Source: Clostridiales bacterium (GTDB taxonomy: Bacteria > Bacillota > Clostridia > Caldicoprobacterales > DTU083). Taken from it: DNA of 41,442 nt. The position numbers and the translations under genes are program-made. Positions 24,999-33,722 of the stretch are shown here, piece by piece; position 1 is the stretch's first letter, and each line of letters begins with the position of its first letter. The notes under the pieces are model-generated. The model did no database searches and was not told where the DNA came from. It saw only the letters and a list, made by a program, of their open reading frames with translations. The stretch spans positions 1-41,442 of the forward strand of contig JAAZEK010000113.1 of NCBI GenBank assembly GCA_012512335.1. The letters run 5' to 3'.

Positions 24999-25742
24999 AT
25001 GGCATATTTGGTTAAACTACAGGAGTTCGAAGGTCCGTTAGACTTATTACTACACTTAATTTCCAAATCTAAAGTTCAAATTGAGGATATTTCTATAACA
25101 GAAATTACAGAACAATATTTAGAAGCACTACAATTGATGGAAGAATTTAACATTGATGTTGCAAGTGAATTTTTGCTAATGGCTTCAACTTTAATGTATA
25201 TAAAGTCCTGTAGTCTTGTACCGAAAATCCAACCAGATTTGGAAGACCAGGAAGAAGGGGATCCCAAGCAGGAGCTTATTACTCGTTTACTAGAATATAA
25301 AAGATTTAAAGAAGCTGCAGTAAGAATGAAAGAAAGAGAAGCCTATTTTTCTGGTATGTTCTACAAGCTTCCAGAAGAATTGTATTTGGATGAAGGTAAG
25401 GATGCCATACCTTCTGATTTTAATGTTGATGAACTACAAAGAGCACTGAATGAGCTTTTAAAAGCAAGAGGTAAAATTATAAAAGAAGATATTATCCCTA
25501 TGGTTCATGAAATCAAAAGAGATCCAGTTACCATACATGAGAAAGTGAATCTTCTCAAGAGTTTTTTTAACCAACACCAGCAAGCTACATTTTTTAGTAT
25601 CTTTAGCGAAGACATTAGCCGAGAAAGTGTAATTGCTACCTTTCTAGCCTTGCTTGAGCTTATTAAGGACAATTTCCTTAATGTGAAGCAGAATTACCCA
25701 TACGATGATATAGTGATTAAGAGGAGAGATTATAATGGATGA
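24999..25742 (+). CDS. scpA: segregation and condensation protein A
   Basis: A 247-residue kleisin that bridges the SMC heads with ScpB in chromosome condensation. The N-terminus YLVKLQEFEGPLDLLLHLISKSKVQIEDI is the family signature, followed by FNIDVASEFLLMASTLMYIKS and a C-terminal winged helix. I chose ATG 24999 with AGGGGTG 10 bp upstream, since an in-frame TTG at 24990 nearly touches that site. The end overlaps scpB by 8 bp. Confidence 0.95.
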   Translation: MAYLVKLQEFEGPLDLLLHLISKSKVQIEDISITEITEQYLEALQLMEEFNIDVASEFLLMASTLMYIKSCSLVPKIQPDLEDQEEGDPKQELITRLLEYKRFKEAAVRMKEREAYFSGMFYKLPEELYLDEGKDAIPSDFNVDELQRALNELLKARGKIIKEDIIPMVHEIKRDPVTIHEKVNLLKSFFNQHQQATFFSIFSEDISRESVIATFLALLELIKDNFLNVKQNYPYDDIVIKRRDYNG

Positions 25743-26289
25743 AAGAGAAATGATGGCTGTAGTAGAATCCATTCTTTTTGTTTCAGGTGATCCAGTAGAT
25801 GCCAAAGAAATTGGACTACTATTAAATATGGATATACGGACAGTAAGAACATTCATGAAAAAATTAATAGACTGCTTTCATTTTGAGCGTCGTGGCTTGC
25901 AAATCAACATGGTAAATGATACTTATCAATTGGCTACTCGACCGGAATATAGTAGCTATATTGAAAAATACATAGGACAGGAACATAGTCAAAAGCTGTC
26001 ACAGGCAAGCTTAGAGACCCTAGCTATCATTGCCTATAGACAACCAATTACCAAGGTGGATATTGAAAATGTTAGAGGTGTAAAATGTGATTATATTGTT
26101 AGTACCTTGGTAAATCGTCAGTTAATTCACGAAATAGGAAGAATGCCCACGCCAGGTCGACCCATTTTATATGGCACCACTGATCTTTTTCTACGAAACT
26201 TCGGCTTAGCCAGTTTAGATGAACTTCCACCTCTAGAAAACGATGAAAGTGAAGCCACTGTATTTTTTTCTGAAAATGAGAAAAAATAG
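25735..26289 (+). CDS. scpB: segregation and condensation protein B
   Basis: A 184-residue ScpB with two winged-helix domains. The N-terminal part reads VVESILFVSGDPVDAKEIGLLL, and the central part has LSQASLETLAIIAYRQPITKVDIENVRGVKCDYIVSTLVNRQLIHEIGRMPTPGRPILYGTT, the most conserved family block. It dimerises on ScpA in the SMC complex. AGGAGAG precedes the ATG inside scpA. Confidence 0.96.
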   Translation: MDEREMMAVVESILFVSGDPVDAKEIGLLLNMDIRTVRTFMKKLIDCFHFERRGLQINMVNDTYQLATRPEYSSYIEKYIGQEHSQKLSQASLETLAIIAYRQPITKVDIENVRGVKCDYIVSTLVNRQLIHEIGRMPTPGRPILYGTTDLFLRNFGLASLDELPPLENDESEATVFFSENEKK

Positions 26290-26316
26290 AAAAAATACAA
26301 TAAGGGTGTTGCGTGC

Positions 26317-26904
26317 TTGTTTTATCTAATATTACTGATATCGCTATTGATATTGCTGCTTTTTCTAAAAATGCATATTGAGCTAAAGATAATAATAAAG
26401 AATGGAAGAAATTTTTCATTCATTATAATTCGCTTTTTAGGTTTCATTCGATTACGAATGAACCTATCATTGCAAATTAATAGTAAAGGCTTTCTTTCCC
26501 TGACACTTAGAAAAACTGATTCAAGTATGGATAATAAGGCTTCATTTGAGCAGTTCTGGGACAGCATTAAAGACTTCTTTCAGTATTACGGGTCTCATGT
26601 AGAGCCTTTTCGTTATTTTAAAAGAAAAGTAAATTTCAATAATTTTTCAGTACATTCCCGCATTGGCACTGGAGATGCTGCTTCTACAGCGATGACCATA
26701 GGTGGATGTTATGCGCTTTTTTCAATTATATCTTCTTATCTTTATACGCACTATCGTCTACAAAAAAGCAAATTCGATATATTGCCCTATTTCTCCGGCC
26801 CTTTGTTTGATCTTGATTTGGACTGCATAATGAATTTTAAATTCGGTCATATTATAATAGCAGGCTTAAAACTGCTAACAAAAAAAGAAAAGGCGGTGTC
26901 GTAA
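26317..26904 (+). CDS. DUF2953 family protein
   Basis: A 195-residue protein with one strongly hydrophobic N-terminal segment (residues 2-17, FYLILLISLLILLLFL) and a mostly polar remainder with the late pattern FSVHSRIGTGDAASTAMTIGGCYALF, typical of DUF2953. The family is found in sporeformers beside gerW/ytfJ. The role is unknown, but gene context points to sporulation. Start is TTG 26317 with AAGGGTG upstream. The stop overlaps the gerW start by 1 bp. Confidence 0.82.
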   Translation: MFYLILLISLLILLLFLKMHIELKIIIKNGRNFSFIIIRFLGFIRLRMNLSLQINSKGFLSLTLRKTDSSMDNKASFEQFWDSIKDFFQYYGSHVEPFRYFKRKVNFNNFSVHSRIGTGDAASTAMTIGGCYALFSIISSYLYTHYRLQKSKFDILPYFSGPLFDLDLDCIMNFKFGHIIIAGLKLLTKKEKAVS

Positions 26905-27362
26905 TGGCTGAACATACTATTGAGAATGTAATGAAAACTACTATGGAAAATTTAAAGGATATGATTGATGTCAATACCATAGTTGGAGATGCTGTGGAAA
27001 CAGCAGAAGGTACTGTTATTGTCCCAATATCTAAGGTTTCCTTCGGATTTGTTGTCGGCGGTGGAGACTATAAGGAGAACTCTGCTTCTAATTCTAACAA
27101 CAGCACATCAGATGGACAAGAATCGGGCTTACCTTTTGCAGGAGGTAGTGGAGCTGGTGTATCAGTAAACCCTATAGCTTTCCTTGTGGTTGGTGAAGAT
27201 AAAATTAAACTTCTACCAGTTCAGTACAATTCTACCGTGGATCGAATTGTCGAGTTGGTACCTACCATGGTGGGTGAAATACAATCGATGATGAGTAAAG
27301 GCCCTAATAAACAGAATGGTAAGAAGACTGAAACAATCATAACCACTAATGTACCACAATAA
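26904..27362 (+). CDS. gerW: GerW family sporulation protein (YtfJ)
   Basis: A 152-residue GerW/YtfJ protein. The start IENVMKTTMENLKDMIDVNTIVGDAVETAEGTVIVPISKVSFGFVVGGGDY is the family signature, followed by a Ser/Asn-rich linker, a glycine-rich patch and VNPIAFLVVGEDKIKLLPV. In Bacillus YtfJ is a forespore protein needed for efficient L-alanine germination. GGCGG lies before the ATG. It follows DUF2953, its usual partner. Confidence 0.94.
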   Translation: MAEHTIENVMKTTMENLKDMIDVNTIVGDAVETAEGTVIVPISKVSFGFVVGGGDYKENSASNSNNSTSDGQESGLPFAGGSGAGVSVNPIAFLVVGEDKIKLLPVQYNSTVDRIVELVPTMVGEIQSMMSKGPNKQNGKKTETIITTNVPQ

Positions 27363-27450
27363 AGCTGCTTAATAGCCGTTTTACATTTTCGAGTTATATT
27401 TTAGTAGAGGGTTACTATTTACAGCTAGTAACGGAATAGGAGTCAATAGA

Positions 27451-28566
27451 TTGAAAAATGTAAAAATCATACTGGTGACATTTTTATTGTTAATGTATAC
27501 TAATAGTATAGTATTTGCCACGCCTCCTGTAACTAGCGGTAATTCATCGGTTCTTATGGATGGGGGCAGTGGTCGGCTTCTTTATGAAGAGAACAGCCGG
27601 GAAAAGTTGCCCATGGCTAGCACAACTAAGATTATGACGGCTATTGTTGCTTTAGAGCATGGCAGATTGGATGAAAAGATAATAGTAGCTCCGGAAGCTT
27701 CAGGGGTGGAAGGTTCTTCTATCTGGTTATCTCCGGAAGAAACCCATACATTAGAAGACCTGCTCTATGGACTCATGCTACGATCTGGAAATGATGCTGC
27801 TACTGCGATTGCTATTCATATAGGTGGCTCAGTAGAAGGCTTTGCCAGACTTATGAATCAAACTGCAAGAAAAATAGGCGCTGTGGATACTAATTTTATG
27901 AACCCACATGGCTTACATGAAGATAATCATTATACTACAGCTTATGACCTTGCTCTGATTAGCTCCTACGGAATGAGAAATCCTGACTTCGAAGCCATTG
28001 TTTCCACTAAGCATCATACCATCCCATGGGAAGGTCATGAGTGGGACAGGGCGATGAGAAATAAAAATAAAATTCTCTGGAGCTACGAAGGAGCTAATGG
28101 CGTAAAAACAGGTTACACTAAAAAGGCTGGAAGATGCTTTGTTGGATCTTCCAAGAGAGATGAATTCCAGCTTGTTGCTGTAGTGTTAAACTGCGGGCCT
28201 ATGTTTGAAGAATCTTTAGCTTTAATGGATTATGGCTTTGCCAATTATAAGAGTGTTACACTTATAGATGAAGGACAAGCTATTCAAACACTTCCAGTTA
28301 ACAATGGAAGGAAGAAGGAAGTACAACTGATAGCTAAAAAGGATTATACTGTAGCCCTTAAGCCGGAAGAGGCTGAAAAGATAAGAAGAAAGGTACTTTT
28401 ACCAAGTGAATTGGAAGCACCAATAGAAAAAGGGCAATGGGTTGGCTCGCTGCAAATTTATTTAGAAGATAAATTAATGGAAGAAATTCCACTAGTTACA
28501 CAACATGCTGTAACGAAAAGGAGTATTTGGGACTTCTTCCGCAGGGTGGTGAAGTTTGGGAGGTAA
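27451..28566 (+). CDS. D-alanyl-D-alanine carboxypeptidase (DacB/DacF-like)
   Basis: A 371-residue carboxypeptidase with a signal peptide (about residues 1-23). The catalytic motifs are STTK in LPMASTTKIMTA, SGN in LRSGNDAATAI and KTG in NGVKTGYTKKAGR. The C-terminal beta domain (about 275-350) ends in a short amphipathic helix. It is paralogous to the enzyme at 23053. The position after gerW suggests a sporulation cortex role, like DacB of Bacillus. Start is TTG 27451 with TAGGAG 8 bp upstream. Confidence 0.9.
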   Translation: MKNVKIILVTFLLLMYTNSIVFATPPVTSGNSSVLMDGGSGRLLYEENSREKLPMASTTKIMTAIVALEHGRLDEKIIVAPEASGVEGSSIWLSPEETHTLEDLLYGLMLRSGNDAATAIAIHIGGSVEGFARLMNQTARKIGAVDTNFMNPHGLHEDNHYTTAYDLALISSYGMRNPDFEAIVSTKHHTIPWEGHEWDRAMRNKNKILWSYEGANGVKTGYTKKAGRCFVGSSKRDEFQLVAVVLNCGPMFEESLALMDYGFANYKSVTLIDEGQAIQTLPVNNGRKKEVQLIAKKDYTVALKPEEAEKIRRKVLLPSELEAPIEKGQWVGSLQIYLEDKLMEEIPLVTQHAVTKRSIWDFFRRVVKFGR

Positions 28567-28574
28567 AGAGAGGA

Positions 28575-29300
28575 ATGAGGCTTCAAAAATATATGGCCCA
28601 TTGCGGGGTTGGTTCCCGTCGAAAATGTGAAGAGCTCATAAAGCAGGGAAGGGTATACATTAATGGTAAGCAAGTAACTACAATGGGTGTTAATGTAAAT
28701 GTAGAAAATGATGAAGTTAGTTTGGATAGAACTCAGCTGTTGAAGCTAGCTGAAGAAAAAATATATATATTGTTATACAAACCTAAGGGTACTATTACTT
28801 CCGTATCAGACCCACATGGAAGAAAAACCGTATTGGAACATATGGGCTGGAAAGGTAGCCGGATATATCCAGTAGGGAGGTTGGATTATGATACGGAAGG
28901 CGTACTCATTTTGAGTAATGATGGAGAATTCACTTATGAGATGACTCATCCAAAGTATGAAGTTGAAAAGGAATACTACTGTGTTGTAGAGGGTTCTCCT
29001 GGGCTTGTTGCAATAAGGCAACTTAGACAGGGAGTAGAGATAAACGGTTTTGTTACTTCGCCAGCCAAAGTCACTTTAATAGAGCAGCAAAAGAAGCATT
29101 CTATTTTGCGTATTGTTATACATGAAGGAAAAAACAGACAGGTACGAAGGATGTTTGAAGCTGTAGGCCATCCAGTAGTGTATTTAAGAAGAGAGAAATT
29201 TGGCAATTTGAGTTTAAAAGGTATGCAAGTAGGTGAATGGCGTAAGCTTGCAGATAAAGAAGTAAAAGGATTAAAATTATTATCGGGGGGTAGGGAATAA
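28575..29300 (+). CDS. rluB: 23S rRNA pseudouridine synthase RluB
   Basis: A 241-residue RsuA/RluB family pseudouridine synthase. The S4 domain (about 1-60) begins MRLQKYMAHCGVGSRRKCEELIKQGRVYING. The catalytic aspartate is in GRLDYDTEGVLILSNDGEF. GKNRQVRRMFEAVGHPVVYLRR is the family's late motif. I chose ATG 28575 with AGAGAGGA directly upstream, not an earlier in-frame start inside the carboxypeptidase gene. The exact rRNA target is inferred from the family. Confidence 0.93.
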   Translation: MRLQKYMAHCGVGSRRKCEELIKQGRVYINGKQVTTMGVNVNVENDEVSLDRTQLLKLAEEKIYILLYKPKGTITSVSDPHGRKTVLEHMGWKGSRIYPVGRLDYDTEGVLILSNDGEFTYEMTHPKYEVEKEYYCVVEGSPGLVAIRQLRQGVEINGFVTSPAKVTLIEQQKKHSILRIVIHEGKNRQVRRMFEAVGHPVVYLRREKFGNLSLKGMQVGEWRKLADKEVKGLKLLSGGRE

Positions 29301-29301
29301 T

Positions 29302-29748
29302 ATGGTTAATTTTAGAAGGATGAAATTAGGTGATCTAGATTCAATTTACAAAGATCCTGAAATCCGTTCTATTATAACTACATCACCAAAGGAGCAAAAA
29401 TTTTCTGTTGTAATAGAAGAAGATAATTCCATCAAGGGCGGGGCAAGCGGTTATGTAATTGAGAATGCAGCATTTATGCAGAATATTGTTGTTAAGAAGC
29501 AAAAGGATAGTGCTGTCTATAAAGACGGCTTAATTCGATCCATGATTCATTTTTTAGAACTTGATGGCATGGATTTTTTATTTGTAGGAGAAGAAAACAT
29601 CATCTATGAAGAGATAGGTTTTAGTAAAACACAGAGAGACGAAAGTTTTAATTCAAATTTCAAAAAAACAATACAAAATGAAATTAAAAATTCCAACTCA
29701 GTTTATTGGATTTCACTTAAAGAATTTTTCAAGAAAAGTGATAATTAA
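29302..29748 (+). CDS. GNAT-like protein of unknown function
   Basis: A 148-residue protein. The run AAFMQNIVVKKQKDSAVYKDGLIRSMIHFLELDGMDFLFVGEENIIYEEIGFSK resembles the last half of GNAT acetyltransferases: a strand, a helix and an xxYxxxGF ending. The cofactor-loop pattern Q/RxxGxG/A is not recognisable (KKQKDSAVYK), so it may be inactive or strongly divergent. It begins 2 bp after rluB and is followed by a promoterless-looking AT-rich spacer. I cannot assign a substrate. Confidence 0.6.
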   Translation: MVNFRRMKLGDLDSIYKDPEIRSIITTSPKEQKFSVVIEEDNSIKGGASGYVIENAAFMQNIVVKKQKDSAVYKDGLIRSMIHFLELDGMDFLFVGEENIIYEEIGFSKTQRDESFNSNFKKTIQNEIKNSNSVYWISLKEFFKKSDN

Positions 29749-29854
29749 AGAAGGAATAAAGGAACAAGTGTAGAATTAAGTAAAATTGGGTTAATTTTGA
29801 TTAAGTATATTATTAGGAAAAGACAATAAAATTTTTCCATATGGAGGTTTGCTA

Positions 29855-31405
29855 GTGTCTACAGAAGAAAAAATTATGGAAATGCAGGATAGAAAATATA
29901 CCCTGCAACAAGGCGGTGGCCAAAAGAGGATTAAGCAACAGCATGACAAGGGAAAGCTAACAGCTCGGGAAAGAATTTCAAAGCTTGTTGATCCTGGAAG
30001 TTTTGTTGAAATTGATGCCTTTGTTACTCATCGTTGCTCTGATTTTGGCATGGACAAGGAAACAGCCCCAGCTGACGGTGTTATCACTGGATATGCCACC
30101 ATTGATAATCGACCAATTTACCTATACTCTCAAGACTTTACAGTTAGAGGTGGGTCCTTAGGAGAGATGCATGCTAAAAAGATTACCAAGGTAATGGATA
30201 TGGCTATGAAAATGGGCTGTCCCATTATCTGCATTAATGATTCTGGCGGTGCCCGAATCCAAGAAGGCATTGATAGCCTCAGTGGCTATGGAGAGATTTT
30301 CTTTAGAAATACCATGGCTTCTGGAGTAATACCTCAAATATCTGTTATTCTAGGTCCATGTGCTGGTGGCGCAGTATACTCTCCAGCTCTTACTGACTTC
30401 ATTTTTATGGTTGATGATATTAGCAAGATGTTCATCACAGGCCCTCAAGTTGTTGAAACTGCAACAGGAGAAAAGGTAACTGAAGAGCAGTTAGGTGGAG
30501 CCCAAACTCACAACACAACCAGTGGTGTAGCACACTTACAGTATTCTTCGGAAGAAGACTGTTTCAATGGTATACGCACCCTCTTATCCTATCTTCCTCA
30601 AAATAATTTGGAAGATACACCTATTTGTGAGAATGAAGATGACTTGAATCGTCTTTCAGTAGAATTAAATTCCATTATTCCAGATAGTCCTAATAAATCC
30701 TATGATGTGAAGGAAGTTATAGAAAGAATAGTTGACAATGGACAGCTATTTGAGATTCAGCCGCAATTTGCTCAAAATATTGTCGTAGGTTTTGCTAGAC
30801 TTAATGGGAAATCCATAGGGCTTGTTGCCAATCAGCCTAAGGTAAAAGCAGGGGCATTGGATATAAATGCATCTGACAAGGCTGCACGTTTTATTCGATT
30901 CTGCGATAGCTTTAACATACCTGTTGTAACTTTAACTGATGTCCCTGCCTTCTTACCTGGAGTAGATCAAGAACACAACGGCATTATTCGTCATGGTGCA
31001 AAGCTTCTATATGCATATTCTGAAGCAACCGTACCTAAGATTAATATTATTTTACGTAAAGCTTATGGCGGAGCGTATATTGCTATGAGCAGTAAGCATC
31101 TTGGCACTGACTTAGTTTTTGCATGGCCTACAGCAGAAATTGCTGTTATGGGCCCAGAAGGTGCTGCAAATATAATTTTCCGAAACGACATAAAGAACTC
31201 AGATGACCCTATTAACTACCGTCAGGAAAAAATAGAGGAATATCGGGATCGTTTTACCAATCCCTATACAGCAGCAGCTAGAGGGTATATTGATGATGTC
31301 ATCGAACCTGAAGCTACCAGGCCTCGCTTAATCAGCGCTTTAGAAATGCTACAAAGTAAGAGGGAAACAAGACCACCAAAGAAACACGGGAATATTCCGT
31401 TATAA
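29855..31405 (+). CDS. mmdA: acyl-CoA carboxyltransferase subunit (MmdA / transcarboxylase 12S-like)
   Basis: A 516-residue biotin-dependent carboxyltransferase of the acetyl/propionyl-CoA carboxylase beta type. It moves CO2 between carboxybiotin and an acyl-CoA, most likely methylmalonyl-CoA/propionyl-CoA. Motifs are KLTARERISKLVDPGSFVEID, SQDFTVRGGSLGEMHAKKI, INDSGGARIQEGIDSLSGYGEIF, GPCAGGAVYSPALTDF and IILRKAYGGAYIAMSSKHLG. I chose GTG 29855, which has GGAGG 7 bp upstream. It leads a cluster with a small OadG-like protein, a biotin carrier and an OadA-type subunit. The acyl-CoA is inferred, not proven. Confidence 0.92.
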   Translation: MSTEEKIMEMQDRKYTLQQGGGQKRIKQQHDKGKLTARERISKLVDPGSFVEIDAFVTHRCSDFGMDKETAPADGVITGYATIDNRPIYLYSQDFTVRGGSLGEMHAKKITKVMDMAMKMGCPIICINDSGGARIQEGIDSLSGYGEIFFRNTMASGVIPQISVILGPCAGGAVYSPALTDFIFMVDDISKMFITGPQVVETATGEKVTEEQLGGAQTHNTTSGVAHLQYSSEEDCFNGIRTLLSYLPQNNLEDTPICENEDDLNRLSVELNSIIPDSPNKSYDVKEVIERIVDNGQLFEIQPQFAQNIVVGFARLNGKSIGLVANQPKVKAGALDINASDKAARFIRFCDSFNIPVVTLTDVPAFLPGVDQEHNGIIRHGAKLLYAYSEATVPKINIILRKAYGGAYIAMSSKHLGTDLVFAWPTAEIAVMGPEGAANIIFRNDIKNSDDPINYRQEKIEEYRDRFTNPYTAAARGYIDDVIEPEATRPRLISALEMLQSKRETRPPKKHGNIPL

Positions 31406-31440
31406 TAACTTTATTCAATCCTGAAGAGAGGTGTAGAATC

Positions 31441-31662
31441 TTGGGTTTAAAACCTATTATGGAAGCAAAGTATGAAATAATATCAATAGATGGAGACGAA
31501 AACTCCGATGAACTTATAGCTGTTATTACTGCTGCAGTTGCTGCATCTCTGAATCGATCCACTCATTCTCTAGTGGTCCGTTCTGTGAAGCAAATACATA
31601 CTGGCTCACCAGCTTGGAATAGAGCAGCAAGGCTTGATTTAACTAGGTCTTGGTTTTCATAA
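31441..31662 (+). CDS. small OadG-like protein without a membrane segment
   Basis: A 73-residue protein. The segment DELIAVITAAVAASLNRSTHSLVVRSVKQI and the ending WNRAARLDLTRSWF match the cytoplasmic tail of OadG/MmdD gamma-type subunits, but the usual N-terminal membrane helix is absent. Start is TTG 31441 with AGAGAGGTG about 7 bp upstream. In pump decarboxylases this tail binds the alpha subunit and biotin carrier. Here it may act as a soluble assembly factor for a transcarboxylase. The family call is moderate; the role is inferred from position. Confidence 0.65.
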   Translation: MGLKPIMEAKYEIISIDGDENSDELIAVITAAVAASLNRSTHSLVVRSVKQIHTGSPAWNRAARLDLTRSWFS

Positions 31663-31705
31663 GATATTATACGAAAAATTATTGTACTAATTGGGAGGAA
31701 GAAGT

Positions 31706-32149
31706 ATGCGTAAATTTATGATAAATGTCAATGGTAGATCCTATGAAGTAGAAGTGGAGGAAGTTGGAGGTGTTGAAAGCGCACCTAAGGCAGCGCCAGC
31801 TGTTCAAGCTACAGCACCTGCACCTCAAGTAGCTCCAGTAGCAGCCCCTGTTGCTCAACCTGTCGCTCCAGCACCTGCTACTAAGCCAGTAGCAGCACAA
31901 GCACCAGCACCTGCTCAATCTACAGGTGCTACAGGTTCAGTTAGTGTAAATGCACCTATGCCAGGTAATATACTTGACGTAAAGGCAAAAGTAGGAGAGT
32001 CTATTCAAAAGGGTCAAGTTGTTGTAATTCTAGAAGCCATGAAGATGGAAAATGAAATCATGGCTCCACAAGACGGAAAAATTACTTCCATCAATACATC
32101 CAAGGGCTCCATTGTAAACTCTGGCGATTTATTGTTCTCAATGGAATAA
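31706..32149 (+). CDS. biotin carboxyl carrier protein (1.3S-like)
   Basis: A 147-residue biotin carrier. The N-terminal 30 residues (MINVNGRSYEVEVEEV) are the usual domain start, followed by an Ala/Pro-rich flexible linker (about residues 32-75) and a biotinyl domain with the attachment lysine in EAMKMENEI. It shuttles carboxyl groups between the mmdA product and the OadA-type subunit. GGGAGG lies 7 bp before ATG 31706. The linker DNA is repetitive only because of its codon composition. Confidence 0.93.
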   Translation: MRKFMINVNGRSYEVEVEEVGGVESAPKAAPAVQATAPAPQVAPVAAPVAQPVAPAPATKPVAAQAPAPAQSTGATGSVSVNAPMPGNILDVKAKVGESIQKGQVVVILEAMKMENEIMAPQDGKITSINTSKGSIVNSGDLLFSME

Positions 32150-32190
32150 TTTGACTTGAGTTTTACAGAATACTAAGGAGGTAATCTTAT

Positions 32191-33588
32191 ATGGCAAAAG
32201 TGAAAATAACGGAAACCGTTTTACGAGACGCACACCAGTCTCTTATAGCAACAAGAATGACAACTGATGAAATTCTTCCTATTGCAGAGCTAATGGATCA
32301 GGCAGGCTATTATTCCCTTGAGGTATGGGGTGGAGCAACCTTCGATGCCTGTCTTCGTTTTCTAAATGAAGATCCTTGGGAGCGTTTGCGAAAGATACGA
32401 AAGGCTACTCCAAATACTAAATTACAAATGTTACTGAGAGGTCAAAATATATTAGGTTATAAACACTATCCTGATGATGTACTCACTGAATTTATAAAGA
32501 GAACTGTTGGTAACGGAATAGATATCATTAGAATTTTTGATGCTCTTAATGATATTCGAAACCTTGAAACTGCAATGTTGGTCACAGTTAAGGAAGGTGC
32601 ACATGCACAGGCTGCTCTTTCCTATACTACTAGTCCGATACATAACACACAGCATTATATCGATACAGCAAAGACTTTGGAATCTATGGGCGCTAGCTCC
32701 ATCTGTATAAAAGATATGGCCGGATTATTAAAACCCTATACGGCTTACGAGCTCGTTAGCGAATTAAAGAATGCAGTTACTATTCCCATTGATGTCCATT
32801 CACATTATACCTCTGGATTGGCATCTATGACCTATATGAAAGCAATTGAAGCTGGAGCAGATATAGTAGACTGTGCAATTTCTCCTATGGCTATGGGAAC
32901 CTCACAGCCACCTACCGAACCATTGGTAGCTGCTTTGCAGAACACCCCATATGATACTGGGCTTAATTTGGATGTTCTTAACGAGATAGCCGACTATTTC
33001 AAGCCTCTACGTGAAAAGTACATGAAATCTGGCTTGCTCGATCCAAAGGTTTTATCAGTGGATGTAAATGCACTTATCTATCAGGTACCAGGTGGTATGC
33101 TATCCAACCTTGTTTCTCAGCTAAAGCAGCAGGGTAAGGAAGATAAAATGGATGAAGTGTTACAAGAAGTTCCAAGAGTAAGAGAAGACTTAGGTTTCCC
33201 GCCACTTGTTACCCCTACAAGCCAGATAGTCGGTACCCAAGCTGTGTTAAATGTCATAATGGGCGAAAGATACAAGATGGTAACAAAGGAAACCAAAGGA
33301 TATGTTAAGGGCGAATATGGCAGGTCACCAGTAGAAATCAAGGAAGATGTCCGAAAGAAACTAATTGGTGACGAAGAGCCAATTACTTGTCGACCAGCTG
33401 ATTTGATTGCACCTGGAATGAATGAGTACCGAGATGCCATCAAAGCTTATATAGAGCAGGAAGAAGATATATTAAGCTATGCATTATTCCCACAGGTAGC
33501 AGAAACCTTTTTCAAGTATCGGGAAGCACAAAAATATAAGATTGACAGCACTTTGGTTAGCTATGACTACCAGATTCATCCCGTATAA
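32191..33588 (+). CDS. oadA: oxaloacetate decarboxylase / transcarboxylase 5S-type subunit (OadA/PycB)
   Basis: A 465-residue carboxyltransferase of the pyruvate carboxylase C-terminal type. It has ITETVLRDAHQSLIATRMTTDEI, YYSLEVWGGATFDACLRFL, LRGQNILGYKHYPDDVL, IFDALNDIRNL, IDVHSHYTSGLASMTYM and QVPGGMLSNLVSQL. The HSHYT metal-site pattern and Lys in CIKDMAGLL are intact. No biotin domain is fused, so it uses the separate carrier. The length matches the 5S subunit of methylmalonyl-CoA carboxyltransferase. AAGGAGG precedes the ATG. No OadB/MmdB membrane subunit lies in this window. Confidence 0.92.
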   Translation: MAKVKITETVLRDAHQSLIATRMTTDEILPIAELMDQAGYYSLEVWGGATFDACLRFLNEDPWERLRKIRKATPNTKLQMLLRGQNILGYKHYPDDVLTEFIKRTVGNGIDIIRIFDALNDIRNLETAMLVTVKEGAHAQAALSYTTSPIHNTQHYIDTAKTLESMGASSICIKDMAGLLKPYTAYELVSELKNAVTIPIDVHSHYTSGLASMTYMKAIEAGADIVDCAISPMAMGTSQPPTEPLVAALQNTPYDTGLNLDVLNEIADYFKPLREKYMKSGLLDPKVLSVDVNALIYQVPGGMLSNLVSQLKQQGKEDKMDEVLQEVPRVREDLGFPPLVTPTSQIVGTQAVLNVIMGERYKMVTKETKGYVKGEYGRSPVEIKEDVRKKLIGDEEPITCRPADLIAPGMNEYRDAIKAYIEQEEDILSYALFPQVAETFFKYREAQKYKIDSTLVSYDYQIHPV

Positions 33589-33623
33589 TTCGTTGAGAAA
33601 ACAATAAAAAAGGTTTATAATAT

Positions 33624-33653
33624 AAGGGTCTTTAGATAAGGCCCTTTTTCTTT
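33624..33653 (+). terminator. intrinsic terminator after the transcarboxylase cluster
   Basis: AAGGGTC (33624-33630) pairs with GGCCCTT (33640-33646), one wobble, nine-base loop, and TTTTT follows. Confidence 0.75.
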
Positions 33654-33722
33654 CCCGCAAAGCATAGTCATACAACGACAAGTCAAGTAAAACAATAATT
33701 ATATATGAGATAGGTGGGTAAC

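Noticed and set aside
31780..31930. Repetitive GC-richer DNA that might be a tandem repeat array
   Set aside because: It encodes the Ala/Pro linker of the biotin carrier; the repetition is from GCA/CCA/CCT codons and has no fixed unit.
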